Shown here in pieces: positions 55,043 through 64,000 of a stretch of DNA of 64,000 nucleotides. Source of the DNA: Endozoicomonas sp. ISHI1. GTDB lineage: Bacteria > Pseudomonadota > Gammaproteobacteria > Pseudomonadales > Endozoicomonadaceae. The notes under the pieces were generated by a model. It did not search any database. It worked only from the letters and a program-made list of their open reading frames with translations, and was not told where the DNA came from. The DNA is taken from positions 62,001 through 126,000 of the forward strand of contig NZ_JAGRPU010000007.1 of assembly GCF_024606225.1 (NCBI RefSeq). Direction: 5' to 3'. Position numbers and translations under genes: made by a program. Positions within the stretch are counted from its first letter, which is position 1; each line of letters starts with the position of its first letter.

Positions 55043-58000
55043 ATGACATATGTTCGCCCCAACGCAATCAGCCTTGCCGTGGCCGTTTCCATCATTTCTT
55101 CCATCACTGGTACACAGGCACTGGCCGAACGCAGGCTGCAGACAAAATCCATGATTATATTGGACAATGGACATACGGAGTTTACCCAGAGTGAGGTCGT
55201 GGTTCAGCCAACTTTAGGTGATGACCAGCAGCCAATACCCAAATCCTTTACTACCACCTACCCTGATCAGGCTGAAGCAAGGACTGTCCATGACATATCT
55301 TCTGAAGGCTTCACAGACGTTCTTTCTGGTATCGACGGTGGCGTTTCCACTGTTGATCTGTTTGAGACAGACGACAATGACGTTGCTCAAAAATACACCA
55401 AAGTCGTCAAGGTCGGTAATGAGGGGGTCTTCAGATTCACCCATAACCTTGCAGAAGAAGAGCTGATCATTGAAGTCAGAAATGGAATGACCGATCAGGA
55501 TTCAATTGAGGCTGTTCTTGCACACTTGGATGGCACCCAACCATTTGAACCGTTAACGAGAGTCGTCAGCCCCAAAAAGCTGGTCGGAGTATTGAAAGGA
55601 GCCAATGATAGAGCAGGCAACCTTGGCAAAGTCGATCACTATGTAGCCCTTGCCACCATTAAAGTAGACAAAGTTGAAGTGAATGGGCGCACCTTTATGC
55701 GTCTTGTCGCTGTCGGCGATCAGCCGCCTGAACTGCAGCGTCTGGGTCAATCGCTCTTTGTCAATGATGAAGCGCTTTTAGCAGCAGCGACTACTGCCTA
55801 CACCCAGGTTCACGTTCTGGAAAAAGATTTACAACAGAAAGTCCTGAATGATTTGTTGTCATACCAGAAACCCGTCGGATATGTCGTCCACTTCGAGGAT
55901 GAGACACAGGTTTATCCTGTGCCTGCGGGTTACCCAAAACTGGAAGTGTCTGAGGCTTCGGGGGAGATTATTGTTTTCCGTGGTCAGAAGCAGAACCTGG
56001 CCGACACCGCTTTTGCCAGAAGCTTCCGTAACCTCTGGGACATAGACCCTGATAACCCCAGCTCTCCGGTATCAGTGAAGGTAAAAAAAGATAGGATCAA
56101 AAACTTACAATACATCATTCGAAGCTCGCAGATGGCACTGCTGGAAGATTTATTTGAGATGTACGATGCCAGAGCTTACGAAGATCAATCGACTAAGCTT
56201 TCACTGAAAAAAGAACAGGCGACGATTGAGCTTGCATACTGGGCATCTCTCGAGCAGGCATTGATCAGTGCTACTCCAGATCAAGCAGATGAATTTGTAT
56301 TCACACCAGATCATGTCAACATCGCTGCTTCGGTCATCACACCAACCTGGATGCGTGCTCAAATCGAACGACACTTCAGCTTGAGACGCGAAATTAGCAA
56401 ACTCCTGAATAATCAGCTGTTTCTCCACAATATTAAGGAAGTGGTACCTCTTGTCAGCATTACCAATGAAGCCCAGATCGATATTCTTGGAGATAACACA
56501 GAGTTTGCTTCCAAAGTCACGAGCGACATGGCCAGAAAGCTGATTGAGCTGGAAAGCTCGCTGGAAATGCTGCAGGCAAGTGAAAGCGAACGAGAAAGTG
56601 AACTCATCCGGTTTAGAAGCCATATAGAGCTCACAACGGAGAAATCCACTACCAGTAAACAGGAATTATTCAAAGCACTTCGAAGCAAGCAAAGAATTGA
56701 GAATGAGCTCGCACGGCTTAGAGGAGAGAGGGGAGAACTGCGTAGCCTGTTACTGGAACTTCAGCGGGATGTCGAACGAATTCCCAAGCTGGAGAAAAAA
56801 ATTCGAATTTTCAAATCATTTGCCACAAAAACTTTCAATACTCAAACGGCAGCAAAGCCCGATATTGATGATTGGGATGATACCCAGCCACCGGAAGAAC
56901 AAGCCAGACTCACCGGAAAAAAAACTCTGGCGATCAACCCATTGGTTGCCGCAACAGGAGAGCCTGTTAAAGAGGCTGCAAAAACAAAACAGGCGGATAT
57001 TGGCGGCAAGCGCGGTTTTATTTTGGACAATGGAAACGACCTGACTAACCTTCAGTTCATTCAACAGCAGCTGGAACAAGACGCTGAACTCTCCGATGAG
57101 GAAGATCTGGAACAACTAATTCTTAATGCCAGAACCGATGCCACAAAAGCTCGCAACGCTCAAATGGCAGCAGAGCTTGGCATTGATAACTGGGAGGATG
57201 CCCAGCCATTAGCAAAACAAGCCAGACTCATCAGCCAGAAAATTATTGAAATCCGACGACCAGTTACCGCAACATCGGTTACCGCAACATCGGTTATCGC
57301 AACATCAGTCATCGCAACATCGGTCATCGCAACATCGGTCATCGCAACACCGTTGGCCACAACAGCGGTTGCCAGGACGTCGGTCGCCGCAACACCGGTT
57401 GCGACAATATCAGATACCGCGACGGTTACCGCAGCAAACGCTGCAACAGAAAAACCTCGGGAAGAAGCAGTCAAAGAACAACTGGCAGCCATTGAAAGCG
57501 AGCACGATATTACTCCAGACAATGAAAACGGTCTGGATTCGGGTCATCGATCCATTCAACAGCACCTGCAACAAAAGGCAGAACCAGCCGATTGGATAGC
57601 CCAGAATAATCCGGCTAACATTGACGTTCAGCTGAGTCTCGTCCCGGATGAAGAAAAAAACCTGGAAGTCCGTTACCAAGCCATTCAGGAGCCAGCAAAA
57701 CAGCAGGCAGTTCAGATCGTTCAAGAACATCTTCGGCTACAGAGCATTAGAAAAGATGCTGAAAAAGAAGATGAAATCAAAGCCCTCTATAAAACCATTG
57801 CCGCACATTTAAACATTCCGGATTATGATAGTAATGCTGATGATGATGATATTGAAGCTCAACATGATCGCCTGATTCAGAAACTTAAGGCAATGTACAC
57901 TAAACATGAAATCATGCGTAACAGACTTAAGACCCTGCTCGGTCAAAAGGATTTAGAGGACTCCTTCACCCACGTCAGAAAAGCCACTCTGAAAAAGATT

Positions 58001-61000
58001 CTTGGTAATGAGCTGGCTAAAGACAGCAATCTGGAAGACCGCTTTATCCTGGAAAGAACGGTATATCTCAAGCTCTTTAAACTTGCGAAGCTGGAAAAAG
58101 AACTGGAAGACATCAGAACACCAGGCCACCCCAAAGTCATGCCTGAAGTCCTTGAGACACTCACTGCCGTAGAAAACGCCCTTGATATGCATTGCCTTGA
58201 TCAAAACGACGACGTCTATCTCCGTCGCCAGGACATTTCCAGAGAGGTGCAAGTGTACATCAGAGACGCCAGACAGCTGGCTGAGAAAGAGGCCCTGAGC
58301 ATACTGGGGGTCGCAGAAGAAATACTCGGCGTCATAGCCTATGAAGAGGACGACAAAATATCAAGACTCACCAGGATTTCCGGCATACTCAATAGCCATG
58401 CTATCCCGGATGAGAAACTGGATGAGATACGGGATGAGATAGATATCATCCTTTGGGCATTTGAAAGCAAAACCCTGAACGTGAAGAACCTGACACTCAT
58501 CAGGCTTCTTGCCCACCTTCGCTATAAACTCGAAGACCCTGCCCCGGATAAGCAAGCCAGGTTGCGACAGACCGATCGGCTGGAAACCATAGAAAAAATA
58601 CTCAACATTAAATTCAACGAAGAGGATGACCAGGCAGCAAGACTTCCCCTGATTCTCACACTGCTTGAAGGTGATGATGTTCCGGAAGATACGCTGGAGC
58701 AGATAGATCAGACCCTCTGGAAAGAAGACAGCACAGCGCTCGACGAGAGTGTTCTCAAACTCAGGAGGCTTCATGCGACTCTTGCCTATAAAGTCGAAGA
58801 TTTGCATCTGGAAAAGCAAGCCAGTGAAAGACAGGCACGTTTACTTGCAGCCGTAGAGGACAAGCTCAAGATCTACCCTTCTGAACACATTGCTGCTAAA
58901 GACAAGGTCAAGGCTCTCACCGCTAAACTGGCCAAAGATCTGCATGTAGCACTTGAAGTAGATGACAACCTGCCTGATGGGAAGGATGCTTTAAAAGCCA
59001 AAATTCAGGCGTTAATAGTGGGCATGGCCAATGACGATGAAGCTGTCAGAAGAGCCAGAAACAATAAAGTAGCTCACCAGCTCAACATTAAGGACTATAA
59101 AGATGATGCCGCTATCGACGACCAGAACAGCCTGATTGAAGCGAAACTCAATGAGCTGTTCGGAGAAATTTTCAATGCGAGTCAGTCTGACGTTAATGAG
59201 CGAATCGCAACCATTGAAAATAGACTGGACGGGCTAATGGCTCGCCTGGGACCTAAACCCCGGTACGCTCTTGATCGAGAAGTAGCCAGAGCCAGGAAAG
59301 CTGTGGGAGAAGCTGAAAATGAGCTGCAGGCTCTTTACCGCAAGCTGGGGGCTATTCTTCATGTACGTGTGGTATCTAATTCTCCTGCCACCTTCCCTCT
59401 CACGGATGAAGAAAAGGCAATTATTAATCAGAGAATGAAACAAATTCAGACCGGTTTAGGTCTGGTTGCAGTTGATGAGCAAACCTCGGAAGAGCGAGTA
59501 GACGACATCAGACATTTCCTGCAGGGAGACGGTTCAGGGAGACGAGCAGAAGTTGTTCTGAAACTGAGAGCTGTCACATCAGATCTGGACATCTCTGTTG
59601 AGAGTAACCCTGATGCATCAGAAGAAGAGAATTATTTTAATGCCATTAAAGCCTCCGTAGCCACTCCCGGTCGGGATAAATTCGAGGTAGTCGTTGAAAC
59701 AGTTGGTGAACTGCCTGAGATCATGAAAAAGTACGCTCAGATCGCAAAATTCATGCGTGAGCGCGACCATAAACTGAAGGAAGTGATCCTCGCACGAGCA
59801 GAAGAAAGTGATGCAAGACACAATCTGGACAGTAAAAATCAGGAGATTGACGAGCTTAAGGGCGTCGATCAGGAAGCCAAAGCTCTGCTTGAAGACGAGA
59901 TAGCCGCGCTGGAGTCAGTCCTGAAACAGAAAAGTGCGGCTATACCGTTAGCACAAAAAGCTCTGGCGGATCATGAAGAAAATCTTAAAGACATTGAAGA
60001 TGAACTGGGTCTTAAACAAGATTATAGTGCCAATTATGAAGACCGGATCGACGCCCTGAAAAACAAACAAGTAAAGCTGGGCGGATATGACGGTACTGGC
60101 GGGAAGATCCTGCAACTGACCCTGCAGCAGGAGCGCCTGAAAAAGGAAGTAGAACTCAAGACGGCGACTATAGAGAACATGAAGCAAGCCCTGGAAGCGG
60201 CACAGGAAGCTGTCGAAAATGAGGGTGGCCCCTTCCAGTACACGCCGAAACAGGCAAAAATACTAACCGAGTTGCACGCTTATATGCAGACGCACTCTCT
60301 CAAGAAACAAGCTCTGTCAGCCGCAATGGCTCTTGCAGAATCGGCAGAAAAAAGCGGTAAGCTAATACTACCATACCTTCCGACTTTCGATTTTGATGAT
60401 GAATTGGCACCGATTCGCCTGCAGGCAATGGTTGGAGACCATCTGACGTTTGATCAGGCCAGACGTATTGCGGAAGTCTTCAAAAACCTGAAGGCGACCT
60501 TTAGGTCTGAGTCTGCAGAAGATCAGCCCACGAATGCCCTGAAAGAAGTCGAATTTCTGGCACACAGGGCCAGGATCGAGCTAAAAACCGGGGCTCAACA
60601 ATACGAAGACGAAATATACGGCATGGGCGCAGCAGCCATTCACTTTGTCGAGCATGAACCAGAGGACCTGAAAGGCTTCTCAGAATATTTCGCTACTCGT
60701 TCTGCCAGTGGTAACAAGATTATCGGTCTGCTGCGTGAAGGTGTGATCAGTAAGGTTGAACTTGAGAACTACATGAAAGCCGTTAGAGGTGTGGATGGTT
60801 ATCAGACAGTGGATGAATTTGAACACTTCCTTGGCCACAGACACGGCGTCAATTTGCCTCACTTCAAGACCGTTGTCCAGATGCTGTCCGACAAAGGCAC
60901 TGAGGAATTCATGCAGAGTGCCTTTACGGCTGTCCCCGTGACTGCCACCAGCCCGGCAGGTATGAAAGAGTCTGTTGCCGGCATGAAAGAATACGCAGCT

Positions 61001-62221
61001 GCTATCATTGCCAACTACATTCTTGACGATATTGCCTTTGAAAACGGCCGCAAGACGGCAGCATTCCTGACCAATGTTCAGGATACCCTGGAACCTTACG
61101 CTCATGCTGCTGGAATATTTGAATCAGAGCTGATCCGGGCTATCCATGACACATTGGTGCAGGCTCACGCCGCAGCGGTTGAGCGACAGCTCAATGATTA
61201 CTGGGTCAAACCTTCAGCCTCTCTGTTACAGGCGGTTATCTGGTACTACTCCAACTACAATCCTCTACTGGTGACCTATACCGCTCCGGAGGCAGCCAGA
61301 CTGTCTCTCTCGAACATGGCGTTCCTCTATCTTCTGGATCTGACCAACAGGGGTGATTACACACACAGACTGTTTACACCTTTCCAGCACTGGCTGGAAC
61401 GCTATGGTGTTGATCTTGATCGAAACAGCCAATATGCCTATCACAGTGGCATTGAAAAAATATCTGAAGCAGGCGGGCTGGCCATGCCATTGGGCAAGGC
61501 CGCTTCCTCAGTCATTCTGCTGAAAACCGGCTCTCTGCTGTTTGCCAGACAATACAACGCCAAACCTCGTATGTATCGCAGAATTTTCCATCTGGTTCCG
61601 GAAATAGTGAAATCCATGGGTTCCAGACAAGGGTTTCAGGTACCGCTGGTACACAGGATCACACCAGAAAAAGTGAAAACTCTGGCCTCTGCCACAGTCG
61701 GCCTGGTGCTGGGTCCGGTAGCCACTGTAGGAGCATACGCCCACGGTCTTATATCTGGATTTACCTATGCTCAAACCTTCGGATTCGCTTTGGCGTCGAC
61801 TCTCACTTTCGACTTCTTCATGAACGACAACAAGATACTTACTCAATGGCTGGGCGGACCTCTGGGCCGCAGTCTTGACAAAATCAATCGTTGGAGAGGC
61901 GTGGGCGAAACGGAAGCGGACTATCTGAAACGAACTGCCATTGCCACGCCCCAACGCTTCAATGAAACGGATGAAGAGTATGTCAGCCGAGTTAAAGCAA
62001 ACAACGTGATGTATGGCTGGACACGAAACGAGAATTATCTTCAGTTCCGTGAACGACGTGATCGAACCATGAAGATGTTTGAGAATGGCTGGGAGAAATA
62101 TTTCAAGGACAATGTGCCTAAATGGTCATTCTCCCATGCAGAAAGCACTCCGTACTCCTACACTCCGGGTGCCTTCTATGATTGGCAACAGGGCGATGAT
62201 CAGAATGTTCATGGTCATTAA
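55043..62221 (+). CDS. P10: giant secreted-type coiled-coil paralog, 2392 aa
   Basis: The signal peptide has cleavage after GTQALA28. The N-terminal region runs to about 480. Two modules follow (IDDWDDTQP near 605, LGIDNWEDAQP near 713). The first is shortened by a 207-bp in-frame deletion, so the two lie 318 bp apart instead of 525. A pentapeptide VNTR occupies 742-791. RTPGHP lies near 1026, KPRYALDRE near 1407, FDFDDELAPIRL near 1780 and the hydrophobic segments near 2212-2253. The 3' 800 bp is nearly identical to P2. It stops at NVHGH, where P2 instead continues into a tail ending RDEL; sequence after the stop still resembles the P2 tail (TTTCTACCTG). Function unknown. Confidence 0.92.
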   Translation: MTYVRPNAISLAVAVSIISSITGTQALAERRLQTKSMIILDNGHTEFTQSEVVVQPTLGDDQQPIPKSFTTTYPDQAEARTVHDISSEGFTDVLSGIDGGVSTVDLFETDDNDVAQKYTKVVKVGNEGVFRFTHNLAEEELIIEVRNGMTDQDSIEAVLAHLDGTQPFEPLTRVVSPKKLVGVLKGANDRAGNLGKVDHYVALATIKVDKVEVNGRTFMRLVAVGDQPPELQRLGQSLFVNDEALLAAATTAYTQVHVLEKDLQQKVLNDLLSYQKPVGYVVHFEDETQVYPVPAGYPKLEVSEASGEIIVFRGQKQNLADTAFARSFRNLWDIDPDNPSSPVSVKVKKDRIKNLQYIIRSSQMALLEDLFEMYDARAYEDQSTKLSLKKEQATIELAYWASLEQALISATPDQADEFVFTPDHVNIAASVITPTWMRAQIERHFSLRREISKLLNNQLFLHNIKEVVPLVSITNEAQIDILGDNTEFASKVTSDMARKLIELESSLEMLQASESERESELIRFRSHIELTTEKSTTSKQELFKALRSKQRIENELARLRGERGELRSLLLELQRDVERIPKLEKKIRIFKSFATKTFNTQTAAKPDIDDWDDTQPPEEQARLTGKKTLAINPLVAATGEPVKEAAKTKQADIGGKRGFILDNGNDLTNLQFIQQQLEQDAELSDEEDLEQLILNARTDATKARNAQMAAELGIDNWEDAQPLAKQARLISQKIIEIRRPVTATSVTATSVIATSVIATSVIATSVIATPLATTAVARTSVAATPVATISDTATVTAANAATEKPREEAVKEQLAAIESEHDITPDNENGLDSGHRSIQQHLQQKAEPADWIAQNNPANIDVQLSLVPDEEKNLEVRYQAIQEPAKQQAVQIVQEHLRLQSIRKDAEKEDEIKALYKTIAAHLNIPDYDSNADDDDIEAQHDRLIQKLKAMYTKHEIMRNRLKTLLGQKDLEDSFTHVRKATLKKILGNELAKDSNLEDRFILERTVYLKLFKLAKLEKELEDIRTPGHPKVMPEVLETLTAVENALDMHCLDQNDDVYLRRQDISREVQVYIRDARQLAEKEALSILGVAEEILGVIAYEEDDKISRLTRISGILNSHAIPDEKLDEIRDEIDIILWAFESKTLNVKNLTLIRLLAHLRYKLEDPAPDKQARLRQTDRLETIEKILNIKFNEEDDQAARLPLILTLLEGDDVPEDTLEQIDQTLWKEDSTALDESVLKLRRLHATLAYKVEDLHLEKQASERQARLLAAVEDKLKIYPSEHIAAKDKVKALTAKLAKDLHVALEVDDNLPDGKDALKAKIQALIVGMANDDEAVRRARNNKVAHQLNIKDYKDDAAIDDQNSLIEAKLNELFGEIFNASQSDVNERIATIENRLDGLMARLGPKPRYALDREVARARKAVGEAENELQALYRKLGAILHVRVVSNSPATFPLTDEEKAIINQRMKQIQTGLGLVAVDEQTSEERVDDIRHFLQGDGSGRRAEVVLKLRAVTSDLDISVESNPDASEEENYFNAIKASVATPGRDKFEVVVETVGELPEIMKKYAQIAKFMRERDHKLKEVILARAEESDARHNLDSKNQEIDELKGVDQEAKALLEDEIAALESVLKQKSAAIPLAQKALADHEENLKDIEDELGLKQDYSANYEDRIDALKNKQVKLGGYDGTGGKILQLTLQQERLKKEVELKTATIENMKQALEAAQEAVENEGGPFQYTPKQAKILTELHAYMQTHSLKKQALSAAMALAESAEKSGKLILPYLPTFDFDDELAPIRLQAMVGDHLTFDQARRIAEVFKNLKATFRSESAEDQPTNALKEVEFLAHRARIELKTGAQQYEDEIYGMGAAAIHFVEHEPEDLKGFSEYFATRSASGNKIIGLLREGVISKVELENYMKAVRGVDGYQTVDEFEHFLGHRHGVNLPHFKTVVQMLSDKGTEEFMQSAFTAVPVTATSPAGMKESVAGMKEYAAAIIANYILDDIAFENGRKTAAFLTNVQDTLEPYAHAAGIFESELIRAIHDTLVQAHAAAVERQLNDYWVKPSASLLQAVIWYYSNYNPLLVTYTAPEAARLSLSNMAFLYLLDLTNRGDYTHRLFTPFQHWLERYGVDLDRNSQYAYHSGIEKISEAGGLAMPLGKAASSVILLKTGSLLFARQYNAKPRMYRRIFHLVPEIVKSMGSRQGFQVPLVHRITPEKVKTLASATVGLVLGPVATVGAYAHGLISGFTYAQTFGFALASTLTFDFFMNDNKILTQWLGGPLGRSLDKINRWRGVGETEADYLKRTAIATPQRFNETDEEYVSRVKANNVMYGWTRNENYLQFRERRDRTMKMFENGWEKYFKDNVPKWSFSHAESTPYSYTPGAFYDWQQGDDQNVHGH
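57266..57415 (+). repeat. 15-bp in-frame VNTR in P10 (about 10 units)
   Basis: Units of the type ATCGCAACATCGGTC encode TATSV and IATSV; later units degrade (IATPL, ATTAV, ARTSV, AATPV). It has the same position within the module as in P2, P5 and P8. Confidence 0.9.
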
Positions 62222-62359
62222 AAGAAATACCCCACAATCAAGATTTCTACCTGCAGCCATGACCCGCTGACAGCCGCGAGCGATTGGAAACCCTCTTCCT
62301 CACCCGATGTGGCCATCGCTTTTCGCGGTAATAGAAGTACCCGGCTCTGAGGTAGTAAA
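62222..62359 (+). promoter_or_regulatory. P10-P11 junction: relic tail and short class 1 leader
   Basis: Bases 62222-62262 resemble the coding tail of P2 but lie after the P10 stop. They run directly into CTGACAGCCGCGAGCGATTGG and the leader CGCTTTTCGCGGTAATAGAAG, then CTCTGAGGTAGTAAA before the ATG. The 40-bp repeats are absent, so any control through them is lost for P11. Confidence 0.5.
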
Positions 62360-64000
62360 ATGACATATACTCGCCCCAATGCATTAAGCATTGCAGTGAC
62401 CATTGCCATTAGCTCTTCCATTATTACTACACAGGCACTGGCCGCGCGAAGGCTACAGACACATTCTGTTGATTTTTCGGGCAGTGGACAAGCGATTATT
62501 ACCCAGAATGAGGTTCTGCTTAAGTCAACTTTCGGTGATGCCCGTCAGCCAATACCCAAATCTACCACCACCTACCCTGTTCAGACTCAAGCCAGAGTGG
62601 GTAATGATGTTCCTTCCGCAGGCTTCACAGACGTTCTTTCTGGTATTGAGGGTGGTGTTTCCACTGTTAACCTGTTTGAAACAGACGAGCATGACATTGC
62701 TGAGAAATACACCAAAGTCCTGAAGGTCGGTGCTGAGGAGGTATTCAGGTTCACGCATTGCCTGAAAGACAAAAAACTGCTCATTGAAGTCAGAAGCGGG
62801 ATGACCGACCCTGATTCAGTGGCAGCAGTTCGTGCTCAATTAGGTGACGACCTGCAATTAGAACCTTTAACGGGATTCGCCAGCCCCATACAACTAGTCG
62901 GGGTGCTCAAAGGTGCGAATCAAAGAGGAGGAAGCCTTCGTTCAACTGATCACTATGACGTCCTTGCCACTATTAGGGTAAAGGAAGTTGAAGTGAACGG
63001 GCGCACCTTCATGCGTCTTATCGCTGCCAGCGATCAGCCTCCTGAACTGCAGCGTCTGGGTCAGTCGCTCTTTGTCAATGATGAGGTGCTTTTCGCAGCG
63101 GCCACCTCTGCCTATACCCAGGTCCATATTCTGGGGGAAAATTTACAACAGGAAGCTCTGGATGATCTGTTGTCGTACCAGAAACCCGTCGGATATGTTG
63201 TACACGTCGAGGACAACACACAGGTTTATCCAGTTCCTGAGGGTTATCCGAAACTGGAAGTAACTGAGGCTCCGGGAGAGATTATTGTTTTCCACGGTCA
63301 GAAACACAATCCGACCGATGTCGCTTTTGTGGAGAGCCTCCAAAGGCACTGGGAAGAATTTGACGCTAATGATAATGACTACACTACAAAGATTAAAAGA
63401 AACAAGGTCAAAAGCTACCAATACATCATTCGAAGCAGGCAGATGGCTCTGCTGGAGGAGTTTTCTGCCAAATTGGCTGTACAGCACGATGCTGAACTTA
63501 ACGTATTTAAACTGTCGACGCTGACATACTATGAATCTCTTCGGCAGGCATTGGCCGTTGCTGCTCAGGATGAAACCGACGAATTTGAATTCTCAACCAC
63601 AAAACACATCCGGGTCACTTCATCTGTTATTACGCCAATCTGGATGCAGGTTCAACTGGAAAAACACTTCAGCTTCAAACCCGTGCTCAGAGAACTCCTG
63701 ACTAACCCATATTTTGTTCAGAATGTTCGCAAAGATGTAGAGTCGGTCGCGGAACTGATGCAGAGCTTTGCTTTTGACGAAGGCGCAAAGTTTGCTCACA
63801 AAGTCATTGGTGACATGACCACTCAGCTGCATGAGATGGAAATTGAGCTGGATGAGCTACAGGAAAGAGAAGGCAGATTCACCGGGCTAAGCAAACGGCT
63901 ACAGCGAGCCATTGGCAGTTATGAGGAAAAACTGAGAGTCCAACCACTCAAGCTGGAAATTGACGATGAGCTTATAAAGCTTCGCAACCTTGAATTGGCC
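62360..64000 (+). CDS. P11: giant paralog, 5' part only (runs off the window)
   Basis: The frame from ATG 62360 is open to the last base (547 codons, ending RNLELA). The signal peptide has cleavage after TTQALA28. It continues through the conserved N-terminal region (FETDEHDIAEKYTKVLKV near 110, GRTFMRLIAASDQPPELQ near 214, IIVFHGQKHN near 310, YQYIIRSRQMALLEE near 353) into the coiled coil. The last visible residues are the helix that leads into the 175-residue module, most like P7. N-terminal positions 45-75 are the most diverged of the family (SSGQAIITQNEVLLKS region). Confidence 0.9.
   Translation, partial: MTYTRPNALSIAVTIAISSSIITTQALAARRLQTHSVDFSGSGQAIITQNEVLLKSTFGDARQPIPKSTTTYPVQTQARVGNDVPSAGFTDVLSGIEGGVSTVNLFETDEHDIAEKYTKVLKVGAEEVFRFTHCLKDKKLLIEVRSGMTDPDSVAAVRAQLGDDLQLEPLTGFASPIQLVGVLKGANQRGGSLRSTDHYDVLATIRVKEVEVNGRTFMRLIAASDQPPELQRLGQSLFVNDEVLFAAATSAYTQVHILGENLQQEALDDLLSYQKPVGYVVHVEDNTQVYPVPEGYPKLEVTEAPGEIIVFHGQKHNPTDVAFVESLQRHWEEFDANDNDYTTKIKRNKVKSYQYIIRSRQMALLEEFSAKLAVQHDAELNVFKLSTLTYYESLRQALAVAAQDETDEFEFSTTKHIRVTSSVITPIWMQVQLEKHFSFKPVLRELLTNPYFVQNVRKDVESVAELMQSFAFDEGAKFAHKVIGDMTTQLHEMEIELDELQEREGRFTGLSKRLQRAIGSYEEKLRVQPLKLEIDDELIKLRNLELA

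Overview
The window is almost entirely one tandem array of giant paralogous protein genes, all on the + strand. I call them P1 to P11: eight complete genes of 1667-2909 codons (P2, P3, P5-P10), two cut by the window edges (P1, P11) and one short 3' remnant (P4, decayed). The only other substantial gene is a minus-strand gene between P8 and P9 for a protein with eleven exactly periodic C2H2-zinc-finger-like repeats. The window has Shine-Dalgarno sites, Sec signal peptides, a decayed IS4-like transposase fragment and a MITE-like palindrome, so it is bacterial and looks Gram-negative. Giant secreted paralogs plus a eukaryote-like zinc-finger repeat protein would fit a large, repeat-rich host-associated gammaproteobacterium such as the Endozoicomonadaceae. 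That placement is inference and was not tested by any search.

Each complete P protein has the same plan: (i) a nearly invariant 28-residue Sec signal peptide ending GTQALA; (ii) a conserved N-terminal region to about residue 480; (iii) a charged, coiled-coil-rich middle of very variable length; (iv) a conserved C-terminal region of roughly 650 residues with two Ala/Gly-rich hydrophobic stretches; (v) a short, fast-changing tail. The middle is built from recurring cassettes. The clearest is a 175-codon (525 bp) module, present five times in P2, three in P5, two each in P8 and P10, and once in most others. In P2, P5, P8 and P10 the last module carries an in-frame 15-bp (pentapeptide) VNTR at the same site. 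Differences in length come from module copy number and in-frame deletions, some with microhomology at the junction.

The most striking feature is the C-terminus. P2 and P5 end in RDEL, P3 in HNEL and P9 in HGEL. These match or nearly match the eukaryotic ER-retrieval signal (KDEL/HDEL/RDEL type). P6 and P4 keep a related GDEF/SDEF ending just out of frame. With an export signal at the other end, this suggests, as inference only, a family of exported proteins acting in the secretory pathway of a eukaryotic host. I do not recognise any catalytic domain.

Layout: P1 (2-4639), P2 (4911-13640), transposase scrap, P3 (13969-20463), P4 remnant (20711-21208), P5 (21321-29003), P6 (29096-35176), P7 (35288-40729), P8 (41016-46019), zinc-finger-like gene (46125-48248, minus), MITE, P9 (48838-54702), P10 (55043-62221), P11 (62360-off the end). 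P4-P5-P6-P7 are separated by only 92-112 bp and lack the long upstream leader, so they look like one transcription unit. The others have longer intergenic regions, most with a 40-bp direct repeat, and a conserved leader ending in TGAGGTAGTAGA before the ATG. No tRNA, rRNA, CRISPR array or origin was seen.
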